Shown here: positions 9,701 through 18,375 of the stretch, piece after piece | How positions within the stretch are numbered: the first letter of the stretch is position 1 | Layout: every line of letters starts with the position of its first letter | Assembly (NCBI RefSeq): GCF_014697615.1 | Contig: NZ_JACJSD010000047.1 | Location: forward strand, 1-58,826 | DNA length: 58,826 nucleotides | Source of the DNA: Nostoc sp. FACHB-280 | GTDB taxonomy: Bacteria > Cyanobacteriota > Cyanobacteriia > Cyanobacteriales > Nostocaceae | Reading direction: 5' to 3' | Notes under the pieces: generated by a model | Databases searched by the model: none | The model's input: the letters and a program-made list of their open reading frames with translations, nothing else | Told to the model about the DNA's origin: nothing | Program-made: the position numbers and the translations under genes

Positions 9701-9957
9701 TTCCCCTTGCCTTGGGTATTGGCGCAGGTTCCGAAGTGCGTCAACCAATGGGCATTGCCATTATGGGCGGCTTTACCACTTCTACATTGCTGACTTTGGT
9801 AGTAGTACCAGTGATATTTAGCTATATTGATAACTTCCAAACTTGGATTTTGAACACATTGCGTTATGGTTTTGGTAAAAAACCACCTGCGGAAGAAACA
9901 GAAGTTAGGGGGATGCGATCGCCAAATAACACATCTGTATCGGAAATCCAAAACTAA
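6790..9957 (+). CDS. RND efflux pump, HAE1/AcrB family
   Basis: A 1055-residue inner-membrane proton-driven pump. I take ATG 6790 (MSFNISAWSIKKPVPT) because this is the family's typical beginning and the 37 codons before it are repeat-encoded. Two homologous halves each have a first helix, a large periplasmic porter/docking loop and a bundle of helices, about 12 in all. The paired acids of the proton relay are visible in NLVDDAVVEIENMER of helix 4. The late GIVTKNSILLVDY helix and GVSRLRPIMMTSLATIAG are further family hallmarks. It forms an operon-like pair with the adaptor 189 bp upstream. Lipophile, drug or glycolipid export are all possible substrates; none can be chosen from sequence. Confidence 0.93.
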   Translation: MSFNISAWSIKKPVPTIVLFLILTVVGWLSFISLGIDTNPNIDVPAVSVTVTQPGAGPAELESQVTKKIEDAVAGLGNIDNMISSVSDGKSTTTINFVLGTNSDRATNDVRNAIAQIRQNLPQDINDPVVQRLEFAGGPIIFYAVKSDQRSVEELSNIVDQTISRALLTVKGVAQVKRIGGVDREIRINLDPDRLQSLGITATQVNDQIRAFNINLPGGRAELGGSEQTIRTLGSATSVNLLQTYEILLPSGGSVPLSSLGTVEDKYADVRQTARLDNQPVVAFQVLRSTGSVVVSVEQGVKAAVAELQKTLPPDIKIELIFTRADIIRQSYQSTIDELIQASVLAIIVILLFLRDWRATLITAVALPLSMIPTFAVQQALGYTLNNMTLLALALAVGNLVDDAVVEIENMERHIAMGKSPWEAAFDSSDEVGLAVMASSATIIAVFLPVAFMGGVPGQFFQPFGVTVAVSTIFSTMVARMITPMMGAYLLKDKKHQSSATDAKNRLSQIFYRQIKKPQPKHQFQPYKSLLQTALRHKLTTIAIAMAFFIASLMLVPLIPKGFVDDGDFGISNVSIEVPPGSTLEDVNKVVTQATDIIRQNPVVEKVLATEEINSATLSIQLKPKEERNISQKQFEEQIRPLFQEIPGARISFQSQSPGDSRKGLSIVLRSENPVALNQAANDLEKQMRNLPGLVEVSSTASLVKPEILVIPNPQRAADLGVTVQAIARTASLATIGDNDANLAKFNLSDRQIPIRIQIDPTARADINTIKNLQVPSQNGSLVPLVAVADIKFGSGPATISRYDRARQVAVEANLQGISLGEAVKAVNQLPAMQNLPPGVVQQPSGSAKIMQEIFGRFGGALALAIMCIYAILVLLYNNFLHPLSIMAALPFCLGGALVALMVAQKPLGIYALIGIVLLMGIVTKNSILLVDYTIINMQEGKNQRQALIEAGVSRLRPIMMTSLATIAGTLPLALGIGAGSEVRQPMGIAIMGGFTTSTLLTLVVVPVIFSYIDNFQTWILNTLRYGFGKKPPAEETEVRGMRSPNNTSVSEIQN

Positions 9958-9967
9958 TCAATTATGG

Positions 9968-9973
9968 TATAAT
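9968..9973 (+). promoter_or_regulatory. Candidate -10 box of tRNA-Gly
   Basis: A perfect TATAAT lies about 37 bases before the tRNA and 11 bases after the pump stop codon. No good -35 hexamer stands 17 bases upstream, so this is tentative. Confidence 0.4.
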
Positions 9974-10009
9974 GTCTGTTAGCTTTGACTTTGCTAATAG
10001 CCATTATTC

Positions 10010-10081
10010 GCGGGTGTAATTCAGTGGTAGAATGTCACCTTCCCAAGGTGAACGTCGTGGGTTCGAGTCCCATCGCCCGCT
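10010..10081 (+). tRNA. trnG: tRNA-Gly (anticodon CCC)
   Basis: A 72-base cloverleaf reads directly. The 7-bp acceptor stem GCGGGTG pairs with CGCCCGC (one G-U). The D arm is ATTCAGTGGTAGAAT. The anticodon stem TCACC/GGTGA encloses the loop TTCCCAA, giving anticodon CCC for the GGG codon. The T arm is GTGGG-TTCGAGT-CCCAT and the discriminator base is T, as in bacterial glycine tRNAs. No CCA is encoded. Confidence 0.95.
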
Positions 10082-10232
10082 TTGAAAAAAAGCCTTACAT
10101 AGCAAGCTTTACACTGCTTTTATCTTGACTGATTACTGTGTTTTTCTTTATCGTAACAAACAAATATTAGCTCTTTTTCGGTGAATTTGGGTGTATTAAA
10201 CAAGGTATTATGGACATACAACCTTGGTAATA

Positions 10233-10285
10233 GTTAGAACCGATGAGGGATGGTCAAGTTACGTAGACTTACATTCAGTTCTAAC
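10233..10285 (+). promoter_or_regulatory. Inverted repeat in the leader of the WGR gene
   Basis: GTTAGAAC is matched by its exact complement GTTCTAAC 37 bases on, closing 11 bases before the ATG. A second short pair, CAAGGT/ACCTTG, lies at 10201-10226. As RNA, these hairpins would bring the translation start close to a stem and could affect ribosome access. Confidence 0.4.
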
Positions 10286-10296
10286 GGGAAAATATC

Positions 10297-11721
10297 ATGG
10301 CTAAAGAAATAACATACTTAGAGTTATCTGAAGATGGTGGAAGTTCCCACAAGTTTTATGAGGTGATTGTTGAAGATACTCAAGTAAGCATCCGCTACGG
10401 TCGCATTGGTGACGCAGGACAGACGCAAACAAAAACTTATCCGACATCAGAAAAAGCACAGGTGGAAGCGGCGAAAAAAATTAACGAAAAGCTGAAAAAA
10501 GGCTATGAAAAAGCTGTGATGGGTGTGCGTCAAAAGCGTTCTGTAACTCGCCGCCAAGTTACTAGTACTGCTTCGACAGCCAAACAAGCGCCTATCTTGT
10601 GGAAGTTTGCGGCTAATTCCGCAGCTTTTGGAATTTTTATTGATGCTAACCGTTGCTGGCTGGGTAATCAAGCAGGTCAAGTTTTTGCCTTAAACCATGA
10701 AGGGAAAGTTAGCAATCAGTTTAAATTACCTGATGGGGTGAAATGTTTAGTTGCTGATGATATCTGGATTTACGCTGGCTGTGATGATGGTAACGTCTAT
10801 GATTTGACTGGGAAGTTACCCCGCGTTGCTTACAAAATTGATGAAAATGTGGATATTTTTTGGCTTGATATTAAAGATGGTTTATTAGCTGTCTCTGATG
10901 CAAATGGTGGTGTGACAACTATAGATCATGATGATGAATCACAATGGACGCGGTTGAGTCAAGGTAGTTCTGGTTGGATGGTTCGCTGTGATGAAGCCGG
11001 AATTTATCACGGTCATAGTCAAGGGGTGACTATGTACGATAATCAGGAAGGTCGAATGTTGTGGCATCAAAAAACTGCTGGGAGTGTATTATTTGGTTGG
11101 CAAGAAGCATCCACAGTTTACGCAGGTGCAAGCGATCGCAAAATTTATAGTTTTAGTAAGCAAGGTCAACCACTAACAGTATACAAGTGTGATTCCTCGG
11201 TTTATTCTTGCGCTACAGCCCAAAATGGTAAATATGTGTTTGCTGGTGATGATAATTCTTCGATTTACTGCTTTAACCAAGCCGGGGAAAGACTGTGGAA
11301 GTTGGGGACTGGTTGTGGTTCTGCTTTATCTATGCAGTTTTACGAATCTCGAATTTATATTGTCACTACCGATGGGAGTTTAGCTTGTATTGATGCGAGT
11401 GAAAATGCGATCGCCTCTGCTCAAGCTGGTACAATTCCCGAAGCAACTGTGATTAAAGCGCCAAAAACTGAGGGAGTTACACCTTCGGCTGTTCTGGAAA
11501 CTACTACAGATACAACTAGTGGGGTAATTGTCGAGTGTTTTCAAGATGGCCGTAAACTGCGCGTCAGAGTTATTTCCCCAGGCTACAATTCTGACTGGAA
11601 TGTGCAGTTTCCTAAAGATATTCGCCAAGCAGGCTGCTGCTATCTCGTCCAAGAAATCCGCGAGTCAGCTAGAGGTGGCTTTTATCGCGCCTATGGCGAT
11701 ATTAAAAAGATAAATAATTAA
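10297..11721 (+). CDS. WGR-domain and beta-propeller protein
   Basis: A 474-residue soluble protein. Residues 1-75 form a WGR domain (YGRIGDAGQTQTKTYPT and the Lys-rich helix after it), a fold known from PARPs and from bacterial MolR-like proteins that binds nucleic acid or acts as an adaptor. Residues about 95-390 hold repeated units ending in aromatic/Asp-Gly turns (VFALNHEGKV, IYSFSKQGQPL, IYCFNQAGERLWK), consistent with a PQQ/WD-like propeller. A short C-terminal domain (about 405-474) follows. No ADP-ribosyl transferase domain is present. The gene stands alone after tRNA-Gly. Function unknown. Confidence 0.82.
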   Translation: MAKEITYLELSEDGGSSHKFYEVIVEDTQVSIRYGRIGDAGQTQTKTYPTSEKAQVEAAKKINEKLKKGYEKAVMGVRQKRSVTRRQVTSTASTAKQAPILWKFAANSAAFGIFIDANRCWLGNQAGQVFALNHEGKVSNQFKLPDGVKCLVADDIWIYAGCDDGNVYDLTGKLPRVAYKIDENVDIFWLDIKDGLLAVSDANGGVTTIDHDDESQWTRLSQGSSGWMVRCDEAGIYHGHSQGVTMYDNQEGRMLWHQKTAGSVLFGWQEASTVYAGASDRKIYSFSKQGQPLTVYKCDSSVYSCATAQNGKYVFAGDDNSSIYCFNQAGERLWKLGTGCGSALSMQFYESRIYIVTTDGSLACIDASENAIASAQAGTIPEATVIKAPKTEGVTPSAVLETTTDTTSGVIVECFQDGRKLRVRVISPGYNSDWNVQFPKDIRQAGCCYLVQEIRESARGGFYRAYGDIKKINN

Positions 11722-11763
11722 GGTGTGATTTGTCATTTGTCATTCTGACTCCTGAATTCTTGA

Positions 11764-12897
11764 TTAACTAACGTCTCTTGCAGGTAAGGCGACTGTGCGA
11801 ATTGCGATCGCCTGTTTTCTGCCGTTACGATTGATGGTAATTTGCATCATATCACCAACTTTGGTATTTTCTACCTGTTGTTGCACTTGTCTAATATCTT
11901 GAATTGCTACACCGTTAATACTGTCAATAATGTCGCCCGGACGCAAGCCAGCACGGGAAGCGGGAGAGTTAGCTGCAACTCCTAAAATAATCACACCTGT
12001 ATCTTGATTAACTTTTAATCCAGTATCACTTTGATTAATTTTGGTGCGTAAATCGGGGGTTAACTCTCCCATTTGAATACCAACATAAGGATGATCTACC
12101 CGTCCTTTAGCGATTAATTCATTGGCAATTCTTTGGGCTGTTTTGATGGGAATGGCAAAGCCTAATCCTTGCGCTCCTTGGATGATAGCAGTATTCATCC
12201 CAATTACTTCACCTTGAGCGTTGAGCAAGGGGCCGCCAGAATTACCAGGGTTAATTGCTGCATCTGTTTGAATAAAATCGACTCGTTCTGTGGGTACTCC
12301 TAAATCAGCAACAGAACGCTGAGTGGCACTGATAATTCCTTGGGTGACTGTATTATCTAATCCTAATGGATTGCCAATGGCGATCGCCCATTGCCCTGGT
12401 AACAAATTATCGGAGTTACCTAAGTTAACTGTTGGCAATCCTGTACCTTTAATTCTAACTACCGCCACATCAGTTACGCGGTCAACTCCTACTACTTTAC
12501 CTTGAAGGCTACGACCATCTTTCAACACAACTGCAACGTTATCTGCATCTGCCACTACATGGGCGTTAGTCAAAATAATCCCATCACTACTAATAATAAA
12601 CCCTGAACCAATCCCCCGTTGGACTTCTTCTCGATTTGGTACTTGTTCGCTAAAAAAACGTCCTAAATAAGAGTCTTGGGGAGATACGGCAACAGTGCGA
12701 GTGGAATTGATGCGTACCACGGCTGAACCAACTTTCTGCACTACTTGAGTGATGTAATTTGGATCTTGATTAGCATTAATTGGTGATGCTGGATTGAGTG
12801 TTGCTGTGACTAAAGGATTTTTGATATCTCTATTGGCAACACATCCAGTTAATAGCACAGTTAGATAAACCGAGAGTTGCAAAATCAGACGTTTCAT
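11764..12897 (-). CDS. HtrA/Deg-type serine protease, lipoprotein
   Basis: A 377-residue trypsin-like protease of the HhoA/HhoB/HtrA group. A lipoprotein signal ends at LLTGC (C19), which predicts membrane anchoring on the periplasmic side. The catalytic triad is complete: H113 in LTNAHVV, D143 in VTDVAVV and S220 in GNSGGPL. One PDZ domain occupies about 270-365. The family degrades misfolded envelope proteins under light and heat stress. The ATG overlaps the stop of the upstream TspO gene (TAATG), so the two are probably translated together. Confidence 0.93.
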   Translation of the reverse strand: MKRLILQLSVYLTVLLTGCVANRDIKNPLVTATLNPASPINANQDPNYITQVVQKVGSAVVRINSTRTVAVSPQDSYLGRFFSEQVPNREEVQRGIGSGFIISSDGIILTNAHVVADADNVAVVLKDGRSLQGKVVGVDRVTDVAVVRIKGTGLPTVNLGNSDNLLPGQWAIAIGNPLGLDNTVTQGIISATQRSVADLGVPTERVDFIQTDAAINPGNSGGPLLNAQGEVIGMNTAIIQGAQGLGFAIPIKTAQRIANELIAKGRVDHPYVGIQMGELTPDLRTKINQSDTGLKVNQDTGVIILGVAANSPASRAGLRPGDIIDSINGVAIQDIRQVQQQVENTKVGDMMQITINRNGRKQAIAIRTVALPARDVS

Positions 12898-13388
12898 TAT
12901 GGGTTGATGGGGCTATTGAGTTGGAGTAATAACCAAGTTAGATAAGTGCCGAAAGGCCCCCAAAGTGCATAAGGAAGAAATAGCCACGAAGCTGTTTGAG
13001 AAATTGGCTTAACGACAAAAGCCAGAATATAGACCAAAAGCGTTGCTAAACCGCCAACAATGATACCACCAATCAAACTGCGGAGTTCTACCACCACCGG
13101 GCTGTACAGCGATGTCAGTAAAGCAATGGCCGCATAAACTAGCAGCAACCCCCAAGGACGAGAACCTTTCTTACTGCTTTTCTCCCAGACGATAATTGCA
13201 GAAATCGTAATGCAAACCCAAATGAAAGTCCAGATAAAGGGAATGAGAAATTCAAAAGTTAACCAACTAGGACGTTGCAGATTTTGAAACCAAGGGTCGC
13301 GTAGCGATGTGAACAAACTACCGCCAAAAAACAAGGCTGCTGAAGCTGCTGTAATTATCCATCGAGCTTTCACAACGACTCCTGCCAA
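12897..13388 (-). CDS. TspO/MBR family protein
   Basis: A 163-residue integral membrane protein with about five hydrophobic helices. It has the tryptophan-rich signature of the tryptophan-rich sensory/benzodiazepine-receptor family (PWFQNLQRPSW near residue 33, WLFLPYALWGPFGTYL near the end). TspO proteins bind tetrapyrroles and influence their traffic or breakdown, which suits a photosynthetic cell. It is longer and less canonical than the proteobacterial type. It forms a TAATG-overlapping pair with the protease downstream, suggesting a shared stress role (inference). Confidence 0.8.
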   Translation of the reverse strand: MAGVVVKARWIITAASAALFFGGSLFTSLRDPWFQNLQRPSWLTFEFLIPFIWTFIWVCITISAIIVWEKSSKKGSRPWGLLLVYAAIALLTSLYSPVVVELRSLIGGIIVGGLATLLVYILAFVVKPISQTASWLFLPYALWGPFGTYLTWLLLQLNSPINP

Positions 13389-13436
13389 AGTAATACGTTT
13401 GTATTTTAAATTGAATCTGCGATCGCTGCACCTATC

Positions 13437-13475
13437 TGGTGATAGGTGATAGGTTACAGGTTACAGGTTATAAGC
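13437..13475. repeat. Heptamer array (GGTGATA/GGTTACA)
   Basis: About five 7-base units alternate GGTGATA and GGTTACA, upstream of the TspO gene. They match the units at the stop of the RND adaptor gene. Confidence 0.65.
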
Positions 13476-13680
13476 TGTTGCACATTTAACTTGCATAATA
13501 TGTGCGGGCAAGATGCCCACCCCACAAGAGTTTAATTTAATTTTAGATATGCAAACTAAATGTTTTTGAGCTGATCATATTCGGTTAATTAGTTGTGATT
13601 CGGTAAATCTGTACAGAAACGTTAAACCCTCTCCTCAGTTGCCTTAATAACAAGTATGTGGACAGACACGTTCTTACAGG

Positions 13681-14238
13681 TTATCGGCGTAAAAATAACT
13701 GAGTCATATAGTATGTATTCCCAACGCGCCAAATTCCCACACCAGTCTCTTGAAACACCGGACGCAAAATATTGGCTCGGTGTCCGGGGCTATTCATCCA
13801 ACCTTTAATGGCTGCTGGTACAGGTTGCGGTACGTTTGTACAGGTAAATAAGTTTTCTCCCACCATCAAATAAGAGATTCTCCCTGTACGTATTCTGTCT
13901 TTTAAGGTGCTGCCATCGGCACCAGTGTGACTAAAGAATTTTTGCTGCGCCATCTGACGGCTGTAGTTGCGGGCTACTTGAGTGAGCTTGTCATTATTTT
14001 GCAGAGGCTGAAGTCCGTTTTCTTGCCGTACTTTGTTGATACCTTGGCGGATTGCGGCTTCCATGTCTGCAATTTTGGCAGAGGCTGGCGGAATTACAGG
14101 CTGGGGTGGTTGCTGAGATGGTAATTCAATGTCGGGTAATGGCGGGGCATATTTGAGCATTTCTTCGCAGCCACTTACCAAAAGTGCGATCGCTGCTGAA
14201 GCTAACCAAATAATTTGAGGTAGTTTATTTTGCATCAA
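13681..14238 (-). CDS. CAP (SCP/PR1) domain lipoprotein
   Basis: About 185 residues from the ATG at 14238 (MQNKLPQIIWLASA). A longer TTG frame reaches 14289, but the ATG places the lipoprotein signal correctly, with the lipobox LVSGC about 21 residues in. A Pro/Gln-rich linker leads to a CAP domain (about 60-185) with RQENGLQPLQNND, the SHTGADGSTLKDRI stretch, VGENLF and the PGHRANIL motif, all hallmarks of bacterial CAP proteins. Members are secreted and often of unknown function. The gene stands alone between psaK and the TspO pair. Confidence 0.88.
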   Translation of the reverse strand: MMQNKLPQIIWLASAAIALLVSGCEEMLKYAPPLPDIELPSQQPPQPVIPPASAKIADMEAAIRQGINKVRQENGLQPLQNNDKLTQVARNYSRQMAQQKFFSHTGADGSTLKDRIRTGRISYLMVGENLFTCTNVPQPVPAAIKGWMNSPGHRANILRPVFQETGVGIWRVGNTYYMTQLFLRR

Positions 14239-14412
14239 CTTACTTACCAAACCCAATTGGCTCACCTTGATGTTTCTTTCTCCAGCCAAGAACTATCAAT
14301 TTAGTTGTCATGATGAAGTTGCTGTGAGTTCTGTCTTTAAGGTAACAAAAATCGCCAAATTCAACTGACCTAGATTTGAGAGTTACATTGCTGGAGAAAG
14401 AAAAACAATGAG

Positions 14413-14461
14413 TCCCAGAGGATGAGATTGGATGATAACCTCACTCCTCTGTTATCTGGGA
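14413..14461 (-). terminator. Hairpin after psaK
   Basis: TCCCAGAGGATGAG and CTCACTCCTCTGTTATCTGGGA can pair with small bulges directly after the psaK stop. On the minus strand the structure is followed, after a few bases, by TTGTTTTTC. This is consistent with an intrinsic terminator. Confidence 0.6.
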
Positions 14462-14462
14462 T

Positions 14463-14714
14463 TTACAGGCGACCAATATTAGTCAGTCCTAAAACAATAC
14501 CAATACCAACAATGTGACCAAAAGCCATAGCCGCGATAAAGGTAGTAACACTTACGGGCAACCCTGGTAATTTAGGCCCAACTTGAGGCTGCTCAATGCG
14601 GGTAGATAGCAACAGAATCACCACGCTGGTAACGCTGATAATGATGCCAACGGTAGGAGTCCACGCAGGGGTAGCGGGGACATTAGCTGCTGCTGCCAGT
14701 AAATTTGATAACAT
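14463..14714 (-). CDS. psaK: Photosystem I subunit PsaK
   Basis: An 83-residue thylakoid protein with two hydrophobic helices (IIISVTSVVILLLST and MAFGHIVGIGIVLGL) separated by a short polar loop containing RIEQPQVGPKLPGLP. That is the layout of the peripheral PSI antenna subunit PsaK. A ribosome site AGGAG lies 11 bases before the ATG at 14714; an in-frame TTG one codon earlier is the alternative. PsaK docks chlorophyll and beta-carotene at the PSI edge. The gene is monocistronic, with its own terminator, and divergent from trpF. Confidence 0.93.
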   Translation of the reverse strand: MLSNLLAAAANVPATPAWTPTVGIIISVTSVVILLLSTRIEQPQVGPKLPGLPVSVTTFIAAMAFGHIVGIGIVLGLTNIGRL

Positions 14715-14820
14715 CAACGTTTGGTCTCCTAAATGAAAAAATTCATAAAACCTTCAAAATTATAGAATTAGTGAGTCAGCAACCAAAAATAGTTAGCAAA
14801 AATTCGCTCTTTAGAACTAT

Positions 14821-15453
14821 ATGCGGGTAAAAATCTGTGGCATCACTCAACCACAACAAGCAACTGCGATCGCATCTTTAGGCGCAACAGCCTTGGGATT
14901 CATTTGTGTACCTACTTCACCTCGTTACGTAACTGCAACGCAAATCCGCGCAGTCGTCACCCAATTACCAGATAACATTGATAAAATTGGCGTTTTTGCT
15001 AATGCTCACATTCAGGAAATTCAGCAGATAGTTCAAGATGCGGGTTTAACTGGTGTACAGTTACACGGAGATGAATCACCGGATTTTTGCTACCAATTAA
15101 AGCAAAATATCCCCAATGTTGAAATTCTCAAAGCATTGCGGATACGCAGTCTTGACCACCTGCAACAAGCTGCTATTTATGCTGAACACGTAGATACTTT
15201 ACTACTTGATGCCTATCATCCCCAACAGTTAGGGGGTACAGGTCAAACGTTAGATTGGACAATGCTAGAAAAATTCCACCCCAGTACGCCGTGGTTTTTA
15301 GCCGGAGGATTAACCCCAGCAAATATTTTAGAGGCTTTAAGTATGGTCAACCCTAACGGTATAGATTTATCTAGTGGTGTCGAAATTCAACCAGGAGATA
15401 AAGATTTAAATAAAGTCGCACTACTATTTGAAAGATTGAAGACCAAAGTGTGA
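14821..15453 (+). CDS. trpF: Phosphoribosylanthranilate isomerase
   Basis: A 210-residue (beta/alpha)8 enzyme that converts N-(5-phosphoribosyl)anthranilate to CdRP in tryptophan synthesis. The general base Cys6 (VKICGIT) and general acid Asp130 (LLLDAYHP) are both present, together with the C-terminal phosphate-binding turns LAGGLTP and GIDLSSGVE. It is full length and stands apart from other trp genes, as is usual in cyanobacteria. The last codons and TGA stop fall in a heptamer array that forms a long hairpin with the region next to folE. Confidence 0.95.
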   Translation: MRVKICGITQPQQATAIASLGATALGFICVPTSPRYVTATQIRAVVTQLPDNIDKIGVFANAHIQEIQQIVQDAGLTGVQLHGDESPDFCYQLKQNIPNVEILKALRIRSLDHLQQAAIYAEHVDTLLLDAYHPQQLGGTGQTLDWTMLEKFHPSTPWFLAGGLTPANILEALSMVNPNGIDLSSGVEIQPGDKDLNKVALLFERLKTKV

Positions 15454-15493
15454 AGTATGAAGTGTGAAATTTCAGACTTCATACTTCACACTT
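15446..15493. terminator. Long hairpin between convergent trpF and folE
   Basis: AAGTGTGAAGTATGAAGT pairs with ACTTCATACTTCACACTT around a short centre. The array is made of GAAGTAT/GAAGTGT heptamers, includes the trpF stop and ends eight bases from the folE stop. Its position suggests a bidirectional transcription barrier. Confidence 0.65.
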
Positions 15494-15500
15494 CAGACTT

Positions 15501-16205
15501 CTAGAAGAATGATGGTTGATGGCGAATCAAACTCAAGAATTCTTCGCGGGTTTTTTGTTCATCTTGGAATACACCCAGCATGGCACTAGTAACAGTCCAA
15601 GAACCGGGTTTCTGCACACCCCGCATTACCATACACATGTGAGTGGCTTCCATAACTACTGCCACACCTTGAGGTTCCAAAATCGTTTGAATTGCTTCGG
15701 CGATTTGGCGGGTCAATCTTTCTTGAACTTGCAAACGGCGGGAGTACATTTCCACAATCCGGGCTAACTTACTTAAGCCCACAACTTTTTGATTGGGAAT
15801 ATAAGCAAGATGCGCTCTACCCATAAAAGGCAGCATGTGATGTTCGCAAAGGCTAAAGAAATTAATATCTCGAACGAGTACCATTTCGTTATGTCCTTCA
15901 TCGAAAATGGCACCGTTCAATAGTTCGTCTAAAGATTGGTTATAGCCACTGGTAAGAAACCGCATTGCTTCCGCAACACGTTTGGGAGTTTTCAGCAATC
16001 CTTCACGCTCTGGGTCTTCCCCAACGCCGACTATGATGTTTCTGACGGCATCCATCATTTGCTCCATATGTTCCTCAGAAGGCGGTTGCAAATCTGGTTG
16101 TCTACCGTCGTGGGTGTTGCGATCGGGTCTGGTATTGATGGCATCTGCCAAGTCAGAAATCAGAGGAGATTGAATACGATTGGAACCGTTAGAACTAGCA
16201 ATAGT
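15501..16205 (-). CDS. folE: GTP cyclohydrolase I
   Basis: About 234 residues from MTIASSNG; an upstream in-frame ATG at 16253 would add 16. The enzyme converts GTP to 7,8-dihydroneopterin triphosphate for folate and pterin synthesis. The zinc and catalytic motif CEHHMLPF, the [20 protein letters not shown] helix and [16 protein letters not shown] are all intact. The N-terminal 45 residues are variable and polar. It follows the SDR gene on the same strand in the ADO-AAR-accA-SDR-folE series, an order I also recall from Synechococcus. Confidence 0.95.
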   Translation of the reverse strand, partial: TIASSNGSNRIQSPLISDLADAINTRPDRNTHDGRQPDLQPPSEEHMEQMMDAVRNIIVGVGEDPEREGLLKTPKRVAEAMRFLTSGYNQSLDELLNGAIFDEGHNEMVLVRDINFFSLCEHHMLPFMGRAHLAYIPNQKVVGLSKLARIVEMYSRRLQVQERLTRQIAEAIQTILEPQGVAVVMEATHMCMVMRGVQKPGSWTVTSAMLGVFQDEQKTREEFLSLIRHQPSFF

Positions 16206-16245
16206 CATGATGTAATTTTTAGTTAGTTTTTGGATGTTTGCGATA

Positions 16246-16270
16246 CTCAGCACTTAGCACTCAGCACTCA
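16246..16270. repeat. Heptamer array CAGCACT across the SDR stop codon
   Basis: Three copies of CAGCACT/TAGCACT lie between folE and the SDR gene and include the SDR stop codon (TGA on the minus strand). Confidence 0.65.
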
Positions 16271-16993
16271 AAATGTGCCTGTATTGGGCATCAGAACCAA
16301 TTCATCAATCACTGCTTGTGGTGGCAATAAGACAGTGTGGAGAATTGATTGTGCCACAATTTCTGGAGTTAACATTTTTGAACGGTCAAAGTTGGCGTGA
16401 ACGGTGTCTGTGTCCCAAATTTCTGTGTTTACAGAACCAGGACAAATGGCCGTGACACGGATACCGTGGGCGCGTTCTTCTTGAGCCAGGGTTTGAGAAA
16501 GGGCTAGAAGTCCGGCTTTGCTAACACAATAGGCTCCCCATCCAGCAAAGGTTTGCTTGGCAGCGATTGAGGCTACGTTGATAATTGTGCCTGTGCTGCG
16601 ATCGCGCATCCCCGGTAAAATTCCTTTGATGCACTCAAATACACTGGTGAGATTGATGTTAATAACTTGTTGCCAGTCTTCTAAGCTTGTTTCGCTTAAA
16701 TTACCTGTATAGCCTATTCCGGCGTTATTCACCAAAATATCTATGTTGCCAAAATCTTGGGCGATCGCGGTGATTTTCGCTTCTACTTGGGGTAAATCGG
16801 CTAAATCTAGGGTGTATGCTTTAGCTTCTACTCCGCTTTGCTTGGCTGCTGTTGCTACCGCCTCTAATTTATCTAAAGAACGGCTGACTAAGGCAACATC
16901 TATGCCAGCTTTAGCAAATGCCAAAGCTGTTGCTTTGCCAATTCCACTACTCGCCCCAGTAATCAGGGCGCGTTGTTTCTGCTTACTACCCAT
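16268..16993 (-). CDS. Short-chain dehydrogenase/reductase
   Basis: A 241-residue classical SDR. The Rossmann motif TGASSGIG (12-19), the NNAG motif (89-92) and the catalytic Ser142, Tyr155 and Lys159 (YCVSK) are all in place. The Arg/Ser-rich turn after beta-2 (VSRSLDK) suggests NADP(H) preference. It lies between accA and folE in the alkane/lipid cluster, so a lipid-derived carbonyl is a plausible substrate, but the family is too broad to say. The stop codon is inside a CAGCACT array. Confidence 0.9.
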   Translation of the reverse strand: MGSKQKQRALITGASSGIGKATALAFAKAGIDVALVSRSLDKLEAVATAAKQSGVEAKAYTLDLADLPQVEAKITAIAQDFGNIDILVNNAGIGYTGNLSETSLEDWQQVININLTSVFECIKGILPGMRDRSTGTIINVASIAAKQTFAGWGAYCVSKAGLLALSQTLAQEERAHGIRVTAICPGSVNTEIWDTDTVHANFDRSKMLTPEIVAQSILHTVLLPPQAVIDELVLMPNTGTF

Positions 16994-17357
16994 ACTTTCC
17001 CCTCATTTTTTTGGCAGTGGCCCCAGCCCTTTGCCACCAAATTATTTAAGTCTTTCGGATGGGCTACATTAAAGTAACCTTAAATTCCGATAATTTTTTT
17101 TGACAATTGCTATATTGAATTGTCAATATGGGAAATTATCCCCATAAAACACCTCCCCAGGATGAAACTTCAGTCTTCATCTGGATTTTTAGGCTGTCTA
17201 CTCGCAGTAAGTTACGCAAAACTACACGCAATCTCTCATTTAAGTGAGTCGATTTATCACAAATACAAATGCCTGTGGTTAAAAAGATTGTTAAAAATCT
17301 TTAAGAACCACAGGCAATTATAACATTGTCTTGAATTAATGACCCAGCTTTAGTTTG
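16994..17357. other. Intergenic region between SDR and accA
   Basis: No gene is supported. The stretch holds the upstream region of the SDR gene and the terminator hairpin of accA. A 67-codon open frame across it has no recognisable features. Confidence 0.5.
17270..17316 (-). terminator. Terminator hairpin after accA
   Basis: TGCCTGTGGTT pairs perfectly with AACCACAGGCA, and an inner AAAGATT/AATCTTT stem extends it. On the minus strand it follows the accA stop by 41 bases and is followed by ATTTGTATTTG, a modest U-rich tail. Confidence 0.75.
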
Positions 17358-18338
17358 CTAGTGGGGAATTTCTGTAAAAACACCGATTTTGCGGAATTTA
17401 TCGTAACGCAGTTGCCGTCTTTCTTGGGATGTTAATTGTTTGAGTTCATCTAAATTATCTAAAAGGGCTTGTTTGAGGGTGGTTGCGGCTTCTAGCGGGT
17501 CAGAGTGAGCGCCACCAATGGGTTCTGCCAGAATTTGGTCAATAATCCCTAAATTTTTTAAGTCATGGGAAGTAATTTTTAAAGCCATAGCAGCTTGGGG
17601 TGCTTTGCTGGCATCTTTCCAGAGAATTGCGGCACAACCTTCAGGGCTGATCACAGTATAAACAGCATGTTCAAACATCAGTAGGCGATCGCAAATGCCA
17701 ATCCCTAGCGCCCCACCAGAACTTGCTTCGCCAATCACTGTGCAGATAATTGGTACATCCAAGCTAAACATTTCCCGGAGATTATAGGCAATGGCTTCGC
17801 CTGCACCTTGATGTTCGGCGGCGACGGTGGCTAAAGCGCCTGGTGTATCTACAAAAGCTAAAATCGGCATACCAAACTTATTGGCATGTTCCATCAGCCG
17901 CATTGCCTTGCGATAACCACCAGGAGCCGCCATTCCGAAATTCCGTGCAATGTTATCCTTAGTGTCACGCCCTTTTTGTTGACCTAACATCACTACTGGC
18001 TGCCCCCCTAAACGAGCAACACCAGCAATTAAAGCCGGATCATCAGTCCCACAGCGATCGCCATGCAACTCCATCCATTCATCAGTAATTGCCTGAATAT
18101 AATCCAGTGTGCTGGGACGACGGGGATGACGGGCAACTTGTACCTTTTGAGCCGGAGATAATGTACTAAAAATCTCCTCACGCAGTTTTGTGGCGCGTGC
18201 TTCTAGCTTGCGAATTTCGCCAGATACATCAACACCATTTTCTTCTGCTAGTTGCCGAATCTGCTCAATGCGGTTTGAGAGTTCGGCTAACGGCTTTTCA
18301 AAATCCAACAGTAGTGGTTTACGCTCGGTTGTGGCCAT
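17358..18338 (-). CDS. accA: Acetyl-CoA carboxylase, carboxyltransferase alpha subunit
   Basis: A 326-residue subunit that, with AccD, transfers the carboxyl group from biotin to acetyl-CoA to make malonyl-CoA for fatty acid synthesis. An N-terminal coiled helix ([20 protein letters not shown]) precedes a crotonase-like core. The core carries [23 protein letters not shown], the oxyanion-hole stretch [12 protein letters not shown] and [14 protein letters not shown]. Full length. It lies downstream of ADO and AAR on the same strand, which couples fatty acid supply and hydrocarbon output by location. A hairpin-forming AAAAGT array separates it from AAR. Confidence 0.96.
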   Translation of the reverse strand: MATTERKPLLLDFEKPLAELSNRIEQIRQLAEENGVDVSGEIRKLEARATKLREEIFSTLSPAQKVQVARHPRRPSTLDYIQAITDEWMELHGDRCGTDDPALIAGVARLGGQPVVMLGQQKGRDTKDNIARNFGMAAPGGYRKAMRLMEHANKFGMPILAFVDTPGALATVAAEHQGAGEAIAYNLREMFSLDVPIICTVIGEASSGGALGIGICDRLLMFEHAVYTVISPEGCAAILWKDASKAPQAAMALKITSHDLKNLGIIDQILAEPIGGAHSDPLEAATTLKQALLDNLDELKQLTSQERRQLRYDKFRKIGVFTEIPH

Positions 18339-18375
18339 ATTTAGGGATGAGGAACTAGGGATTGGGGATTAAACA

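Noticed and set aside
17120-17323. 67-codon plus-strand frame between SDR and accA
   Set aside because: It spans the accA terminator hairpin and shows no protein features.
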